From Utricularia gibba (lineage: Eukaryota; Streptophyta; Magnoliopsida; Lamiales; Lentibulariaceae): 64,000 nucleotides of DNA. Position 1 is the stretch's first letter, and every line of letters starts with the position of its first letter. A program made the translations under genes and the position numbers. The stretch covers positions 3,640,654 through 3,704,653 of the forward strand of contig NEEC01000007.1 in the NCBI GenBank assembly GCA_002189035.1, given 5' to 3'. This document shows positions 21,000-35,200 of the stretch, piece by piece. The notes under the pieces were generated by a model. The model saw nothing but the letters and a program-made list of their open reading frames with translations. It had not been told where the DNA came from and made no database searches.

Positions 21000-22855
21000 A
21001 AAATCGTGATGCAGTTATTGAAGTTAGGATTTCATGAGCACCCAAAATGCTTTTTCAATCGCATGCTTTGTAGTTGAGGAGGCGCTCTAGTGGGGCACGG
21101 TATCGGGCAAAAGGTCGAGTCGGGCTCGCTCCAGAGTCATTTTTAGCCGGCAAAAAAGTGATGCATTTATTAACGTTGGGTTTTAATAGGCTGCCTACAT
21201 GGTTTCTCAAGGAAAAGCTTGTCGTTTCTGGGCGGGTGATGTCTTTTGGAACTTCGTTCTGACCATAGGTTCGGTCTGACTCCTTTGCCACATCGGGTCC
21301 TACTCGACGAAAATCGTGATGCAGTTATTGAAGTTAGGATTTCATGAGCACCCAAAATGGTTTTCTCAACCGCATGCTTTATATTTGATAAGGCACTCTC
21401 GTGGGGCAACGGTATCGAGCAGGAGGTCGAGTCGAGCTCGGGCCCAGAGTCATTTGTAGCCCGGCAAAAAATTGATGCATTTATTAACGTTGGTTTAATA
21501 GGCTGCCTACAAGTTTCTCAAGGAAAAGCTTGTCGTTTCTGGGCGGGTGATGTCTTTTGGAACTTCGTTCTGACCATAGTTCGGTCTGACTCCTTTGCCA
21601 CATCGGGTCCTACTCGACGAAAATCGTGATGCAGTTATTGAAGTTAGGATTCATGAGCACCCAAAATGGTTTCTCAACCGCATGCTTTATATTTGATAAG
21701 GCGCTCTCGTGGGGCAACGGTATCGAGCAGGAGGTCGAGTCGAGCTCGGGCCCAGTCATTTGTAGCTCGGCAAAAAAATTGATGCATTTATTAACGTTGG
21801 TTTAATAGGCTGCCTACATGGTTTCTCAAGGAAAAGCTTGTCGTTTCTGGGCGGGTGATGTCTTTTGGAACTTCGTTCTGACCATAGTTCGGTCTGACTC
21901 CTTTGCCACATCGGGTCCTACTCGACGAAAATCGTGATGCAGTTATTGAAGTTAGGATTTCATGAGCACCCAAAATGGTTTTCTCAACCGCATGCTTTAT
22001 ATTGATAAGGCGCTCTCGTGGGGCAACGGTATCGAGCAGGAGGTCGAGTCGAGCTCGGGCCCAGAGTCATTTGTAGCCGGCAAAAAAATTGATGCATTTA
22101 TTAACGTTGGTTTTAATAGGCTGCCTACATGTTTCTCAAGGAAAAAGCTTGTCGTTTGGCGGGTGATGTCGTTGGGAACTTCGTTCTGACCAAGGTTCGG
22201 TCTGACTCCTTTGCCACATCGGGTCCTACTCGACGAAAATCGTGATGCAGTTATTGAAGTTAGGATTCATGAGCACCCAAAATGGTTTTCTCAACCGCAT
22301 GCTTTATATTTGATAGGCGCTCTCGTGGGGCAACGGTATCGAGCAGGAGGTCGAGTCGAGCTCGGCCCAGAGTCATTTGTAGCCGGCAAAAAACTTGATG
22401 CATTTATTAACGTTGGGTTTTAATAGGCCCTACATGTTTTCTCAAGGAAAAGCTTGTCGTTTTTGGGCGGGTGATGTCTTGGAACTTCGTTCTGACCAAG
22501 GTTCGGTCTGTCTCCTTTGCCACATCGGTCCTACTCGACGAAAATCGTGATGCAGTTATTGAAGTTAGGATTTCATGAGCACCCAAAATGGTTTTCTCAA
22601 CCGCATGCTTTATATTTGATAAGGTGCTCTCGTGGGGCAACGGTATCGAGTAGGAGGTCGAGTCGAGCTCGGGCCCATAGTCATTTGTAGCTCGGCAAAA
22701 AACTTGATGCATTTATTAACGGTTGGTTTTAATAGGCTGCCTCAATGGTTTTCTCAAGGAAAAGCTTGTCGTTTTTGGCGGGTGATGTCGTTGTGAACTT
22801 CGTTCTGACCCAAGGTTCGGTCTGTCTCCTTTGCCAAATCTGGTCCTACTCGACG
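21000..22855 (+). repeat. Six-unit higher-order repeat, copy 1
   Basis: Unit starts and types: 21000 (1), 21310 (3), 21620 (3), 21928 (3), 22236 (H), 22541 (2). Length 1856 bp. The H unit has GATAGGCGCTCTCG and TAGCCGGCAAAAAACTTG, both repeated in the H unit of the next copy. Confidence 0.72.
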
Positions 22856-24709
22856 AAAATCGTGATGCAGTTATTGAAGTTAGGATTTCATGAGCACCCA
22901 AAATGCTTTTGTCAATCGCATGCTTTGTAGTTGAGGAGGCGCTCTAGTGGGGCACGGTATCGGGCAAAAGGTCGAGTCGGCTCGCCCAGAGTCATTTTAG
23001 CCGTCAAAAAAATGATGCATTTATTAACGTTGGGTTTTAATAGGCTGCCTACATGGTTTCTCAAGGAAAAGCTTGTCGTTTCTGGCGGGTGATGTCTTTT
23101 GAACTTCGTTCTGACCATAAGGTTCGGTCTGACTCCTTTGCCACATCGGGTCCTACTCGACGAAAATCGTGATGCAGTTATTGAAGTTAGGATTCATGAG
23201 CACCCAAAATGGTTTTCTCAACCGCATGCTTTATATTTGATAAGGCCTCTCGTGGGGCAACGGTATCGAGCAGGAGGTCGAGTCGAGCTCGGGCCCAGTC
23301 ATTTGTAGCCCGGCAAAAAATTGATGCATTTATTAACGTTGGTTTAATAGGCTGCCTAATGTTTCTCAAGGAAAAGCTTGTCGTTTTGGGCGGTGATGTC
23401 TTTTGGAACTTCGTTCTGACCAAGGTTCGGTCTGACTCCTTTGCCACATCGGGTCCTACTCGACGAAAATCGTGATGCAGTTATTGAAGTTAGGATTTCA
23501 TGAGCACCCAAAATGGTTTTCTCAACCGCATGCTTTATATTTGATAAGGCGCTCTCGTGGGGCAACGGTATCGAGCAGGAGGTCGAGTCGAGCTCGGGCC
23601 AGAGTCATTTGTAGCCCGGCAAAAAAATTGATGCATTTATTAACGTTTGGTTTTAATAGGCTGCCTACATGGTTTCTCAAGGAAAAGCTTGTCGTTTCTG
23701 GGCGGGTGATGTCTTTTGGAACTTCGTTCTGACCATAGGTTCGGTCTGACTCCTTTGCCACATCGGGTCCTACTCGACGAAAATCGTGATGCAGTTATTG
23801 AAGTTAGGATTCATGAGCACCCAAAATGGTTTTCTCAACCGCATGCTTTATATTTGATAAGGCACTCTCGTGGGGCAACGGTATCGAGCAGGAGGTCGAG
23901 TCGAGCTCGGGCCAGAGTCATTTGTAGCCGGCAAAAAAATTGATGCATTTATTAACGTTGGTTTTAATAGGCTGCCTACATGTTTCTCAAGGAAAAGCTT
24001 GTCGTTTCTGGGCGGGTGATGTCGTTGGGAACTTCGTTCTGACCAGGTTCGGTCTGACTCCTTTGCCATCGGGTCCTACTCGACGAAAATCGTGATGCAG
24101 TTATTGAAGTTAGGATTCATGAGCACCCAAAATGGTTTTTCTCAACGCATGCTTTATATTTGATAGGCGCTCTCGTGGGGCAACGGTATCGAGCAGGAGG
24201 TCGAGTCGAGCTCGGGCCCAGAGTCATTTGTAGCCGGCAAAAAACTTGATGCATTTATTAACGTTGGTTTTAATAGGCTGCCTACATGTTTTCTCAAGGA
24301 AAAGCTTGTCGTTTTTGGGCGGGTGATGTCTTGTGAACTTCGTTCTGACCATAGGTTCGGTCTGACTCCTTTGCCAATCGGGTCCTACTCGACGAAAATC
24401 GTGATGCAGTTATTGAAGTTAGGATTTCATGAGCACCCAAAATGGTTTTCTCAACCGCATGCTTTATATTTGATAAGGTGCTCTCGTGGGGCAACGGTAT
24501 CGAGTAGGAGGTCGAGTCGAGCTCGGGCCCATAGTCATTTGTAGCTCGGCAAAAAACTTGATGCATTTATTAACGGTTGGTTTTAATAGGCTGCCTCAAT
24601 GGTTTTCTCAAGGAAAAGCTTGTCGTTTTTGGGCGGGTGATGTCGTTGTGAACTTCGTTCTGACCCAAGGTTCGGTCTGTCTCCTTTGCCAATCTGGTCC
24701 TACTCGACG
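22856..24709 (+). repeat. Six-unit higher-order repeat, copy 2
   Basis: Unit starts and types: 22856 (1), 23163 (3), 23466 (3), 23780 (3), 24086 (H), 24395 (2). Length 1854 bp, only 2 bp different from copy 1 and in identical order. Confidence 0.72.
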
Positions 24710-26238
24710 AAAATCGTGATGCAGTTATTGAAGTTAGGATTTCATGAGCACCAAAATGGTTTTCAATCGCATGCTTTGTAGTTGAGGAGGCGCTCTAGTG
24801 GGGCACGGTATCGGCAAAAGGTCGAGTCGGGCTCGCTCCCAGAGTCATTTTTAGCCTGTCAAAAAAATGATGCATTTATTAACGTTGGGTTTTAATAGGC
24901 TGCCTACATGGTTTCTCAAGGAAAAGCTTGTCGTTTCTGGCGGGTGATGTCTTTTGGAACTTCGTTCTGACCATAGGTTCGGTCTGACTCCTTTGCCACA
25001 TCGGGTCCTACTCGACGAAAATCGTGATGCAGTTATTGAAGTTAGGATTTCATGAGCACCCAAAATGGTTTTCTCAACATGCTTTATATTTGATAAGGTG
25101 CTCTCGTGGGGCAACGGTATCGAGTAGGAGGTCGAGTCGAGCTCGGCCCATAGTCATTTGTAGCTCGGCAAAAAACTTGATGCATTTATTAACGTTGGTT
25201 TTAATAGGCTGCCTCAATGTTTTCTCAAGGAAAAGCTTGTCGTTTTTGGGCGGGTGATGTCGTTGTGAACTTCGTTCTGACCAAGGTTCGGTCTGTCTCC
25301 TTTGCCAAATCTGGTCCTACTCGACGAAAATCGTGATGCAGTTATTGAAGTTAGGATTTCATGAGCACCCAAAATGGTTTTCAAGCATGCTTTATATTTG
25401 AGGAGGCGCTCTCGTGGGGCAACGGTATCGAGTAGGAGGTCGAGTCGAGCTCGCCCATAGTCATTTGTAGCTCGGCAAAAAACTTGATGCATTTATTAAC
25501 GGGTTTTAATAGGCTGCCTACATGGTTTCTCAAGGAAAAGCTTGTCGTTTTTGGGCGGGTGATGTCGTTGTGAACTTCGTTCTGACCATAGGTTCGGTCT
25601 GTCCTTTGCCACATCGGGTCCTACTCGACGAAAATCGTGATGCAGTTATTGAAGTTAGGATTTCATGAGCACCCAAAATGGTTTTCTCAACCGCATGCTT
25701 TATATTTGATAAGGCGCTCTCGTGGGGCAACGGTATCGAGCAGGAGGTCGAGTCGAGCTCGGGCCCAGTCATTTGTAGCTCGGCAAAAAATTGATGCATT
25801 TATTAACGTTGGTTTTTAATAGGCTGCCTACATGGTTTCTCAAGGAAAAGCTTGTCGTTTTTGGCGGGTGATGTCGTTTGAACTTCGTTCTGACCAAGGT
25901 TCGGTCTGACTCCTTTGCCACATCGGTCCTACTCGACGAAAATCGTGATGCAGTTATTGAAGTTAGGATTTCATGAGCACCCAAAATGGTTTTTTCAACG
26001 CATGCTTTATTTGATAGGCGCTCTCGTGGGGCACGGTATCGGCAAAGGGTCGAGTCGGCTCGCTCCCAGAGTCATTTGTAGCCGGCAAAAAATTTGCATT
26101 TTAACGTTGGTTTTAATAGGCTGCCTACATGGTTTCTCAAGGAAAAGCTTGTCGTTTCTGGGCGGTGATGTCTTTTGGAACTTCGTTCTGACCATAGGTT
26201 CGGTCTGACTCCTTTGCCACATCGGGTCCTACTCGACG
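24710..26238 (+). repeat. Satellite block, mixed unit types
   Basis: Unit starts and types: 24710 (1), 25018 (2), 25327 (type 2 body with type 1 GAGGAGG), 25631 (3), 25939 (1h with GATAGGCGC). The unit at 25939 has an irregular B start near 26091 (TTTGCATTTTAACG). Confidence 0.65.
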
Positions 26239-29200
26239 AAAATCGTGATGCAGTTATTGAAGTTAGGATTTCATGAGCACCCAAAATGGTTTTCTCAACC
26301 GCATGCTTTATATTTGATAAGGTGCTCTCGTGGGGCAACGGTATCGAGTAGGAGGTCGAGTCGAGCTCGGGCCCATAGTCATTTGTAGCTCGGCAAAAAA
26401 CTTGATGCATTTATTAACGTTGGTTTTAATAGGCTGCCTCATGGTTTTCTCAAGGAAAAGCTTGTCGTTTTTGGGCGGGTGATGTCGTTGTGAACTTCGT
26501 TCTGACCCAAGGTTCGGTCTGACTCCTTTGCCAAATCGGTCCTACTCGACGAAAATCGTGATGCAGTTATTGAAGTTAGGATTTCATGAGCACCCAAAAT
26601 GCTTTTCAATCGCATGCTTTGTATTGAGGAGGCGCTCTAGTGGGGCACGGTATCGGTCGAGTCGGGCTCGCCCAGAGTCATTTTTAGCCGGCAAAAAAAT
26701 GATGCATTTATTAACGTTGGGTTTTAATAGGCTGCCTACATGGTTTCTCAAGGAAAGCTTGTCGTTTCTGGGCGGGTGATGTCTTTTGGAACTTCGTTCT
26801 GACCATAGGTTCGGTCTGACTCCTTTGCCACATCGGGTCCTACTCGACGAAAATCGTGATGCAGTTATTGAAGTTAGGATTTCATGAGCACCAAAATGGT
26901 TTCTCAACCGCATGCTTTATATTTGATAAGGTGCTCTCGTGGGGCAACGGTATCGAGTAGGAGGTCGAGTCGAGCTCGGGCCCATAGTCATTTGTAGCTC
27001 GGCAAAAAACTTGATGCATTTATTAACGGTTGGTTTTAATAGGCTGCTTTTTCTCAAGGAAAAGCTTGTCGTTTTTGGCGGGTGATGTCGTTGTGAACTT
27101 CGTTCTGACCAAGGTTCGGTCTGTCTCCTTTGCCAATCTGGTCCTACTCGACGAAAATCGTGATGCAGTTATTGAAGTTAGGATTTCATGAGCACCCAAA
27201 ATGCTTTTTTCAATCGCATGCTTTGTAGTTGAGGAGGCGCTCTAGTGGGGCACGGTATCGGGCAAAAGGTCGAGTCGGGCTCGCTCCAGAGTCATTTTTA
27301 GCCTGTCAAAAAATTGATGCATTTATTAACGTTGGGTTTTAATAGGCTGCCTACATGGTTTCTCAAGGAAAAGCTTGTCGTTTCTGGGCGGTGATGTCTT
27401 TTGGAACTTCGTTCTGACCATAGGTTCGGTCTGACTCCTTTGCCACATCGGGTCCTACTCGACGAAAATCGTGATGCAGTTATTGAAGTTAGGATTTCAT
27501 GAGCACCCAAAATGGTTTTCTCAACCGCATGCTTTATATTTGATAAGGCTCTCGTGGGGCAACGGTATCGAGCAGGAGGTCGAGTCGAGCTCGGGCCCAT
27601 AGTCATTTGTAGCCGGCAAAAAACTTGATGCATTTATTAACGTTGGTTTTAATAGGCTGCCTCAATGGTTTCTCAAGGAAAAGCTTGTCGTTTTTGGGCG
27701 GTGATGTCGTTGGGAACTTCGTTCTGACCCAAGGTTCGGTCTGACTCCTTTGCCAAATCGGTCCTACTCGACGAAAATCGTGATGCAGTTATTGAAGTTA
27801 GGATTTCATGAGCACCCAAAATGGTTTTTCAACGCATGCTTTATATTTGAGGAGGCTCTCGTGGGGCACGGTATCGAGCAGGAGGTCGAGTCGAGCTCGG
27901 CCCAGTCATTTGTAGCTCGGCAAAAAATTGATGCATTTATTAACGTTGGGTTTTAATAGGCCCTACATGTTTTCTCAAGGAAAAGCTTGTCGTTTTTGGG
28001 CGGGTGATGTCGTTGTGAACTTCGTTCTGACCAAGGTTCGGTCTGACTCCTTTGCCACATCGGGTCCTACTCGACGAAAATCGTGATGCAGTTATTGAAG
28101 TTAGGATTTCATGAGCACCCAAAATGGTTTTCTCAACCGCATGCTTTATATTTGATAAGGTGCTCTCGTGGGGCAACGGTATCGAGTAGGAGGTCGAGTC
28201 GAGCTCGGGCCCATAGTCATTTGTAGCTCGGCAAAAAACTTGATGCATTTATTAACGGTTGGTTTAATAGGCTGCCTCAATGTTTTTCAAGGAAAAGCTT
28301 GTCGTTTTTGGCGGGTGATGTCGTTGTGAACTTCGTTCTGACCCAAGGTTCGGTCTGTCTCCTTTGCCAAATCTGGTCCTACTCGACGAAAATCGTGATG
28401 CAGTTATTGAAGTTAGGATTTCATGAGCACCCAAAATGCTTTTGTCAATCGCATGCTTTGTAGTTGAGGAGGCGCTCTAGTGGGGCACGGTATCGGGCAA
28501 AAGGTCGAGTCGGGCTTCCCCAGAGTCATTTTTAGCCTGTCAAAAAAAGTGATGCATTTATTAACGTTGGGTTTTAATAGGCTGCCTACATGTTTCTCAA
28601 GGAAAAGCTTGTCGTTTCTGGGCGGTGATGTCTTTGGAACTTCGTTCTGACCATAGGTTCGGTCTGACTCCTTTGCCACATCGGGTCCTACTCGACGAAA
28701 ATCGTGATGCAGTTATTGAAGTTAGGATTTCATGAGCACCCAAAATGGTTTTCTCAACCGCATGCTTTATTTTGATAAGGTGCTCTCGTGGGGCAACGGT
28801 ATCGAGTAGGAGGTCGAGTCGAGCTCGGGCCCATAGTCATTTGTAGCTCGGCAAAAAACTTGATGCATTTATTAACGGTTGGTTTAATAGGCTGCCTCAA
28901 TGGTTTTCTCAAGGAAAAGCTTGTCGTTTTTGGGCGGGTGATGTCGTTGTGAACTTCGTTCTGACCAAGGTTCGGTCTGTCTCCTTTGCCAAATCTGGTC
29001 CTACTCGACGAAAATCGTGATGCAGTTATTGAAGTTAGGATTTCATGAGCACCCAAAATGGTTTTCTCAATCGCATGCTTTGTATTTGAGGAGGCGCTCT
29101 AGTGGGGCACGGTATCGAGCAAAAGGTCGAGTCGAGCTCGCCCAGAGTCATTTGTAGCCGGCAAAAAATTGATGCATTTATTAACGTTGGTTTTAATAGG

Positions 29201-32200
29201 CTGCCTACATGGTTTCTCAAGGAAAAGCTTGTCGTTTCTGGGCGGGTGATGTCTTTTGGAACTTCGTTCTGACCAGGTTCGGTCTGACTCCTTTGCCACA
29301 TCGGGTCCTACTCGACGAAAATCGTGATGCAGTTATTGAAGTTAGGATTTCATGAGCACCCAAAATGGTTTTCTCAACCGCATGCTTTATATTTGATAAG
29401 GCGCTCTCGTGGGGCAACGGTATCGAGTAGGAGGTCGAGTCGAGCTCGGGCCCATAGTCATTTGTAGCTCGGCAAAAAACTTGATGCATTTATTAACGTT
29501 GGTTTTAATAGGCTGCCTCAATGGTTTCTCAAGGAAAAGCTTGTCGTTTTTGGGCGGGTGATGTCGTTGGAACTTCGTTCTGACCAAGGTTCGGTCTGAC
29601 TCCTTTGCCAATCGGTCCTACTCGACGAAATCGTGATGCAGTTATTGAAGTTAGGATTTCATGAGCACCCAAATGGTTTTCTCAACGCATGCTTTTATTT
29701 GAGGAGGCGCTCTCGTGGGGCACGGTATCGCAGGTCGAGTCGAGCTCGCCCAGAGTCATTTGTAGCCCGGCAAAAAAATTGATGCATTTATTAACGTTGG
29801 TTTAATAGGCTGCCTACATGTTTTCTCAAGGAAAAGCTTGTCGTTTTGGGCGGGTGATGTCTTTGGAACTTCGTTCTGACCAAGGTTCGGTCTGACTCCT
29901 TTGCCACATCGGTCCTACTCGACGAAAATCGTGATGCAGTTATTGAAGTTAGGATTCATGAGCACCCAAAATGGTTTTCTCAACCGCATGCTTTATATTT
30001 GATAAGGCCTCTCGTGGGGCAACGGTATCGAGCAGGAGGTCGAGTCGAGCTCGGGCCCATAGTCATTTGTAGCTCGGCAAAAAATTGATGCATTTATTAA
30101 CGTTGGTTTTAATAGGCTGCCTCAATGGTTTTCTCAAGGAAAAGCTTGTCGTTTTTGGGCGGGTGATGTCGTTGTGAACTTCGTTCTGACCCAAGGTTCG
30201 GTCTGTCTCCTTTGCCAATCGGTCCTACTCGACGAAAATCGTGATGCAGTTATTGAAGTTAGGATTTCATGAGCACCCAAAATGCTTTTCTCAACGCATG
30301 CTTTATATTGAGGAGGCGCTCTCGTGGGGCACGGTATCGGCAAAAGGTCGAGTCGAGCTCGCTCCAGAGTCATTTTTAGCCCGCAAAAAAATGATGCATT
30401 TATTAACGTTGGGTTTAATAGGCTGCCTACATGGTTTCTCAAGGAAAAGCTTGTCGTTTCTGGGCGGTGATGTCTTTTGGAACTTCGTTCTGACCATAGG
30501 TTCGGTCTGACTCCTTTGCCACATCGGGTCCTACTCGACGAAAATCGTGATGCAGTTATTGAAGTTAGGATTTCATGAGCACCCAAAATGGTTTTCTCAA
30601 CCGCATGCTTTATATTTGATAAGGTGCTCTCGTGGGGCAACGGTATCGAGTAGGAGGTCGAGTCGAGCTCGGGCCATAGTCATTTGTAGCTCGGCAAAAA
30701 AATTGATGCATTTATTAACGTTGGTTTTAATAGGCTGCCTCAATGGTTTTTCAAGGAAAAGCTTGTCGTTTTTGGGCGGGTGATGTCGTTGTGAACTTCG
30801 TTCTGACCCAAGGTTCGGTCTGTCTCCTTTGCCAAATCTGGTCCTACTCGACGAAAATCGTGATGCAGTTATTGAAGTTAGGATTTCATGAGCACCCAAA
30901 ATGCTTTTCAACGCATGCTTTATAGTTGAGGAGGCGCTCTCGTGGGGCACGGTATCGAGCAGGAGGTCGAGTCGAGCTCGTAGTCATTTGTAGCCGGCAA
31001 AAAATTGATGCATTTATTAACGTTGGGTTTTAATAGGCTGCTACATGTTTCTCAAGGAAAAGCTTGTCGTTTTGGGCGGGTGATGTCTTTGGAACTTCGT
31101 TCTGACCATAGGTTCGGTCTGACTCCTTTGCCACATCGGGTCCTACTCGACGAAAATCGTGATGCAGTTATTGAAGTTAGGATTCATGAGCACCCAAAAT
31201 GGTTTTCTCAACCGCATGCTTTATATTTGATAAGGTGCTCTCGTGGGGCAACGGTATCGAGTAGGAGGTCGAGTCGAGCTCGGGCCCATAGTCATTTGTA
31301 GCTCGGCAAAAAACTTGATGCATTTATTAACGGTTGGTTTTAATAGGCTGCCTCAATGGTTTTCTCAAGGAAAAGCTTGTCGTTTTTGGCGGGTGATGTC
31401 GTTGTGAACTTCGTTCTGACCAAGGTTCGGTCTGTCTCCTTTGCCAAATCTGGTCCTACTCGACGAAAATCGTGATGCAGTTATTGAAGTTAGGATTTCA
31501 TGAGCACCCAAAATGCTTTTCAATCGCATGCTTTGTAGTTGAGGAGGCGCTCTAGTGGGGCACGGTATCGGGCAAAAGGTCGAGTCGGGCTCGCTCCCAG
31601 AGTCATTTTTAGCCTGGCAAAAAATGATGCATTTATTAACGTTGGGTTTTAATAGGCTGCCTACATGGTTTTCTCAAGGAAAAGCTTGTCGTTTCTGGCG
31701 GGTGATGTCTTTTGGAACTTCGTTCTGACCATAGGTTCGGTCTGACTCCTTTGCCACATCGGGTCCTACTCGACGAAAATCGTGATGCAGTTATTGAAGT
31801 TAGGATTTCATGAGCACCCAAAATGGTTTTCTCAACCGCATGCTTTATATTTGATAAGGCGCTCTCGTGGGGCAACGGTATCGAGTAGGAGGTCGAGTCG
31901 AGCTCGGGCCCATAGTCATTTGTAGCTCGGCAAAAAACTTGATGCATTTATTAACGGTTGGTTTTAATAGGCTGCCTCATGGTTTTCTCAAGGAAAAGCT
32001 TGTCGTTTTTGGGCGGTGATGTCGTTGTGAACTTCGTTCTGACCCAAGGTTCGGTCTGTCTCCTTTGCCAAATCGGTCCTACTCGACGAAAATCGTGATG
32101 CAGTTATTGAAGTTAGGATTTCATGAGCACCCAAAATGCTTTTCAACGCATGCTTTAGTTGAGGAGGCGCTCTAGTGGGGCACGGTATCGGCAAGGTCGA

Positions 32201-35200
32201 GTCGGGCTCGCCCAGAGTCATTTTTAGCCCAAAAAAGTTGATGCATTTATTAACGTTGGTTTTAATAGGCTGCCTACATGGTTTCAAGGAAAAGCTTGTC
32301 GTTTCTGGGCGGGTGATGTCTTTTGAACTTCGTTCTGACCAAGGTTCGGTCTGACTCCTTTGCCACATCGGGTCCTACTCGACGAAAATCGTGATGCAGT
32401 TATTGAAGTTAGGATTTCATGAGCACCCAAAATGGTTTTCTCAACCGCATGCTTTATATTTGATAAGGCGCTCTCGTGGGGCAACGGTATCGAGTAGGAG
32501 GTCGAGTCGAGCTCGGGCCATAGTCATTTGTAGCTCGGCAAAAAATTGATGCATTTATTAACGTTGGTTTTAATAGGCTGCCTCAATGGTTTTCTCAAGG
32601 AAAAGCTTGTCGTTTTTGGGCGGGTGATGTCGTTGTGAACTTCGTTCTGACCCAAGGTTCGGTCTGTCTCCTTTGCCAATCGGTCTACTCGACGAAAATC
32701 GTGATGCAGTTATTGAAGTTAGGATTTCATGAGCACCCAAAATGCTTTTCAACGCATGCTTTATTGAGGAGGCGCTCTCGTGGGGCACGGTATCGAGCAA
32801 AGGTCGAGTCGGGCTCGCCCCAGAGTCATTTGTAGCCCGGCAAAAAAATTGATGCATTTATTAACGTTGGTTTAATAGGCTGCCTACATGTTTCTCAAGG
32901 AAAAGCTTGTCGTTTTTGGGCGGGTGATCTTTTGGAACTTCGTTCTGACCATAGGTTCGGTCTGACTCCTTTGCCACATCGGGTCCTACTCGACGAAAAT
33001 CGTGATGCAGTTATTGAAGTTAGGATTCATGAGCACCCAAAATGGTTTTCTCAACCGCATGCTTTATATTTGATAAGGCACTCTCGTGGGGCAACGGTAT
33101 CGAGCAGGAGGTCGAGTCGAGCTCGGGCCCAGAGTCATTTGTAGCCGGCAAAAAATTGATGCATTTATTAACGTTGGTTTTAATAGGCTGCCTCAATGGT
33201 TTCTCAAGGAAAAGCTTGTCGTTTTTGGGCGGGTGATGTCGTTGGGAACTTCGTTCTGACCAAGGTTCGGTCTGTCTCCTTTGCCAAATCGGTCCTACTC
33301 GACGAAAATCGTGATGCAGTTATTGAAGTTAGGATTCATGAGCACCCAAAATGCTTTTGTCAATCGCATGCTTTGTAGTTGAGGAGGCGCTCTAGTGGGG
33401 CACGGTATCGGGCAAAGGTCGAGTCGGGCTCGCTCCCAGAGTCATTTTTAGCCTGTCAAAAAAGTGATGCATTTATTAACGTTGGGTTTTAATAGGCTGC
33501 CTACATGGTTTCTCAAGGAAAAGCTTGTCGTTTCTGGGGGTGATGTCTTTTGGAACTTCGTTCTGACCATAGGTTCGGTCTGACTCCTTTGCCACATCGG
33601 GTCCTACTCGACGAAAATCGTGATGCAGTTATTGAAGTTAGGATTTCATGAGCACCCAAAATGGTTTTCTCAACCGCATGCTTTATATTTGATAAGGTGC
33701 TCTCGTGGGGCAACGGTATCGAGTAGGAGTCGAGTCGAGCTCGGGCCCATAGTCATTTGTAGCTCGGCAAAAAACTTGATGCATTTATTAACGGTTGGTT
33801 TTAATAGGCTGCCTCAATGGTTTTCTCAAGGAAAAGCTTGTCGTTTTTGGGCGGTGATGTCGTTGTGAACTTCGTTCTGACCCAAGGTTCGGTCTGTCTC
33901 CTTTGCCAAATCTGGTCCTACTCGACGAAAATCGTGATGCAGTTATTGAAGTTAGGATTTCATGAGCACCCAAAATGCTTTTTCAATCGCATGCTTTGTA
34001 GTTGAGGAGGCGCTCTAGTGGGCACGGTATCGGGCAAAAGGTCGAGTCGGGCTCGCCCAGAGTCATTTTAGCCTGTCAAAAAAATGATGCATTTATTAAC
34101 GTTGGGTTTTAATAGGCTGCCTACATGGTTTCTCAAGGAAAAGCTTGTCGTTTCTGGGCGGGTGATGTCTTTTGGAACTTCGTTCTGACCATAGGTTCGG
34201 TCTGACTCCTTTGCCACATCGGTCCTACTCGACGAAAATCGTGATGCAGTTATTGAAGTTAGGATTTCATGAGCACCCAAAATGGTTTTCTCAACCGCAT
34301 GCTTTATATTTGATAAGGCACTCTCGTGGGGCAACGGTATCGAGTAGGAGGTCGAGTCGAGCTCGGGCCATAGTCATTTGTAGCTCGGCAAAAAAATTGA
34401 TGCATTTATTAACGGTTGGTTTTAATAGGCTGCCTCAATGGTTTTCTCAAGGAAAAGCTTGTCGTTTTTGGCGGGTGATGTCGTTGTGAACTTCGTTCTG
34501 ACCCAGGTTCGGTCTGTCTCCTTTGCCAAATCTGGTCCTACTCGACGAAAATCGTGATGCAGTTATTGAAGTTAGGATTTCATGAGCACCCAAAATGCTT
34601 TTGTCAATCGCATGCTTTGTAGTTGAGGAGGCGCTCTAGTGGGGCACGGTATCGGGCAAAGGTCGAGTCGGGCTCGCTCCAGAGTCATTTTTAGCCTGTC
34701 AAAAAAAGTGATGCATTTATTAACGTTGGGTTTTAATAGGCTGCCTACATGGTTTCTCAAGAAAAAGCTTGTCGTTTCTGGCGGGTGATGTCTTTTGGAA
34801 CTTCGTTCTGACCATAGGTTCGGTCTGACTCCTTTGCCACATCGGGTCCTACTCGACGAAAATCGTGATGCAGTTATTGAAGTTAGGATATATGAGCACC
34901 CAAAATGGTTTTTCAACCGCATGCTTTATATTTGATAAGGCACTCTCGTGGGGCAACGGTATCGAGAGTAGGAGGTCGAGTCGAGCTCGGGCCCATAGTC
35001 ATTTGTAGCTCGGCAAAAAACTTGATGCATTTATTAACGTTGGTTTTAATAGGCTGCTAATGGTTTTCTCAAGGAAAAGCTTGTCGTTTTTGGGCGGGTG
35101 ATGTCGTTGTGAACTTCGTTCTGACCCAAGGTTCGGTCTGTCTCCTTTGCCAATCTGGTCCTACTCGACGAAAATCGTGATGCAGTTATTGAAGTTAGGA

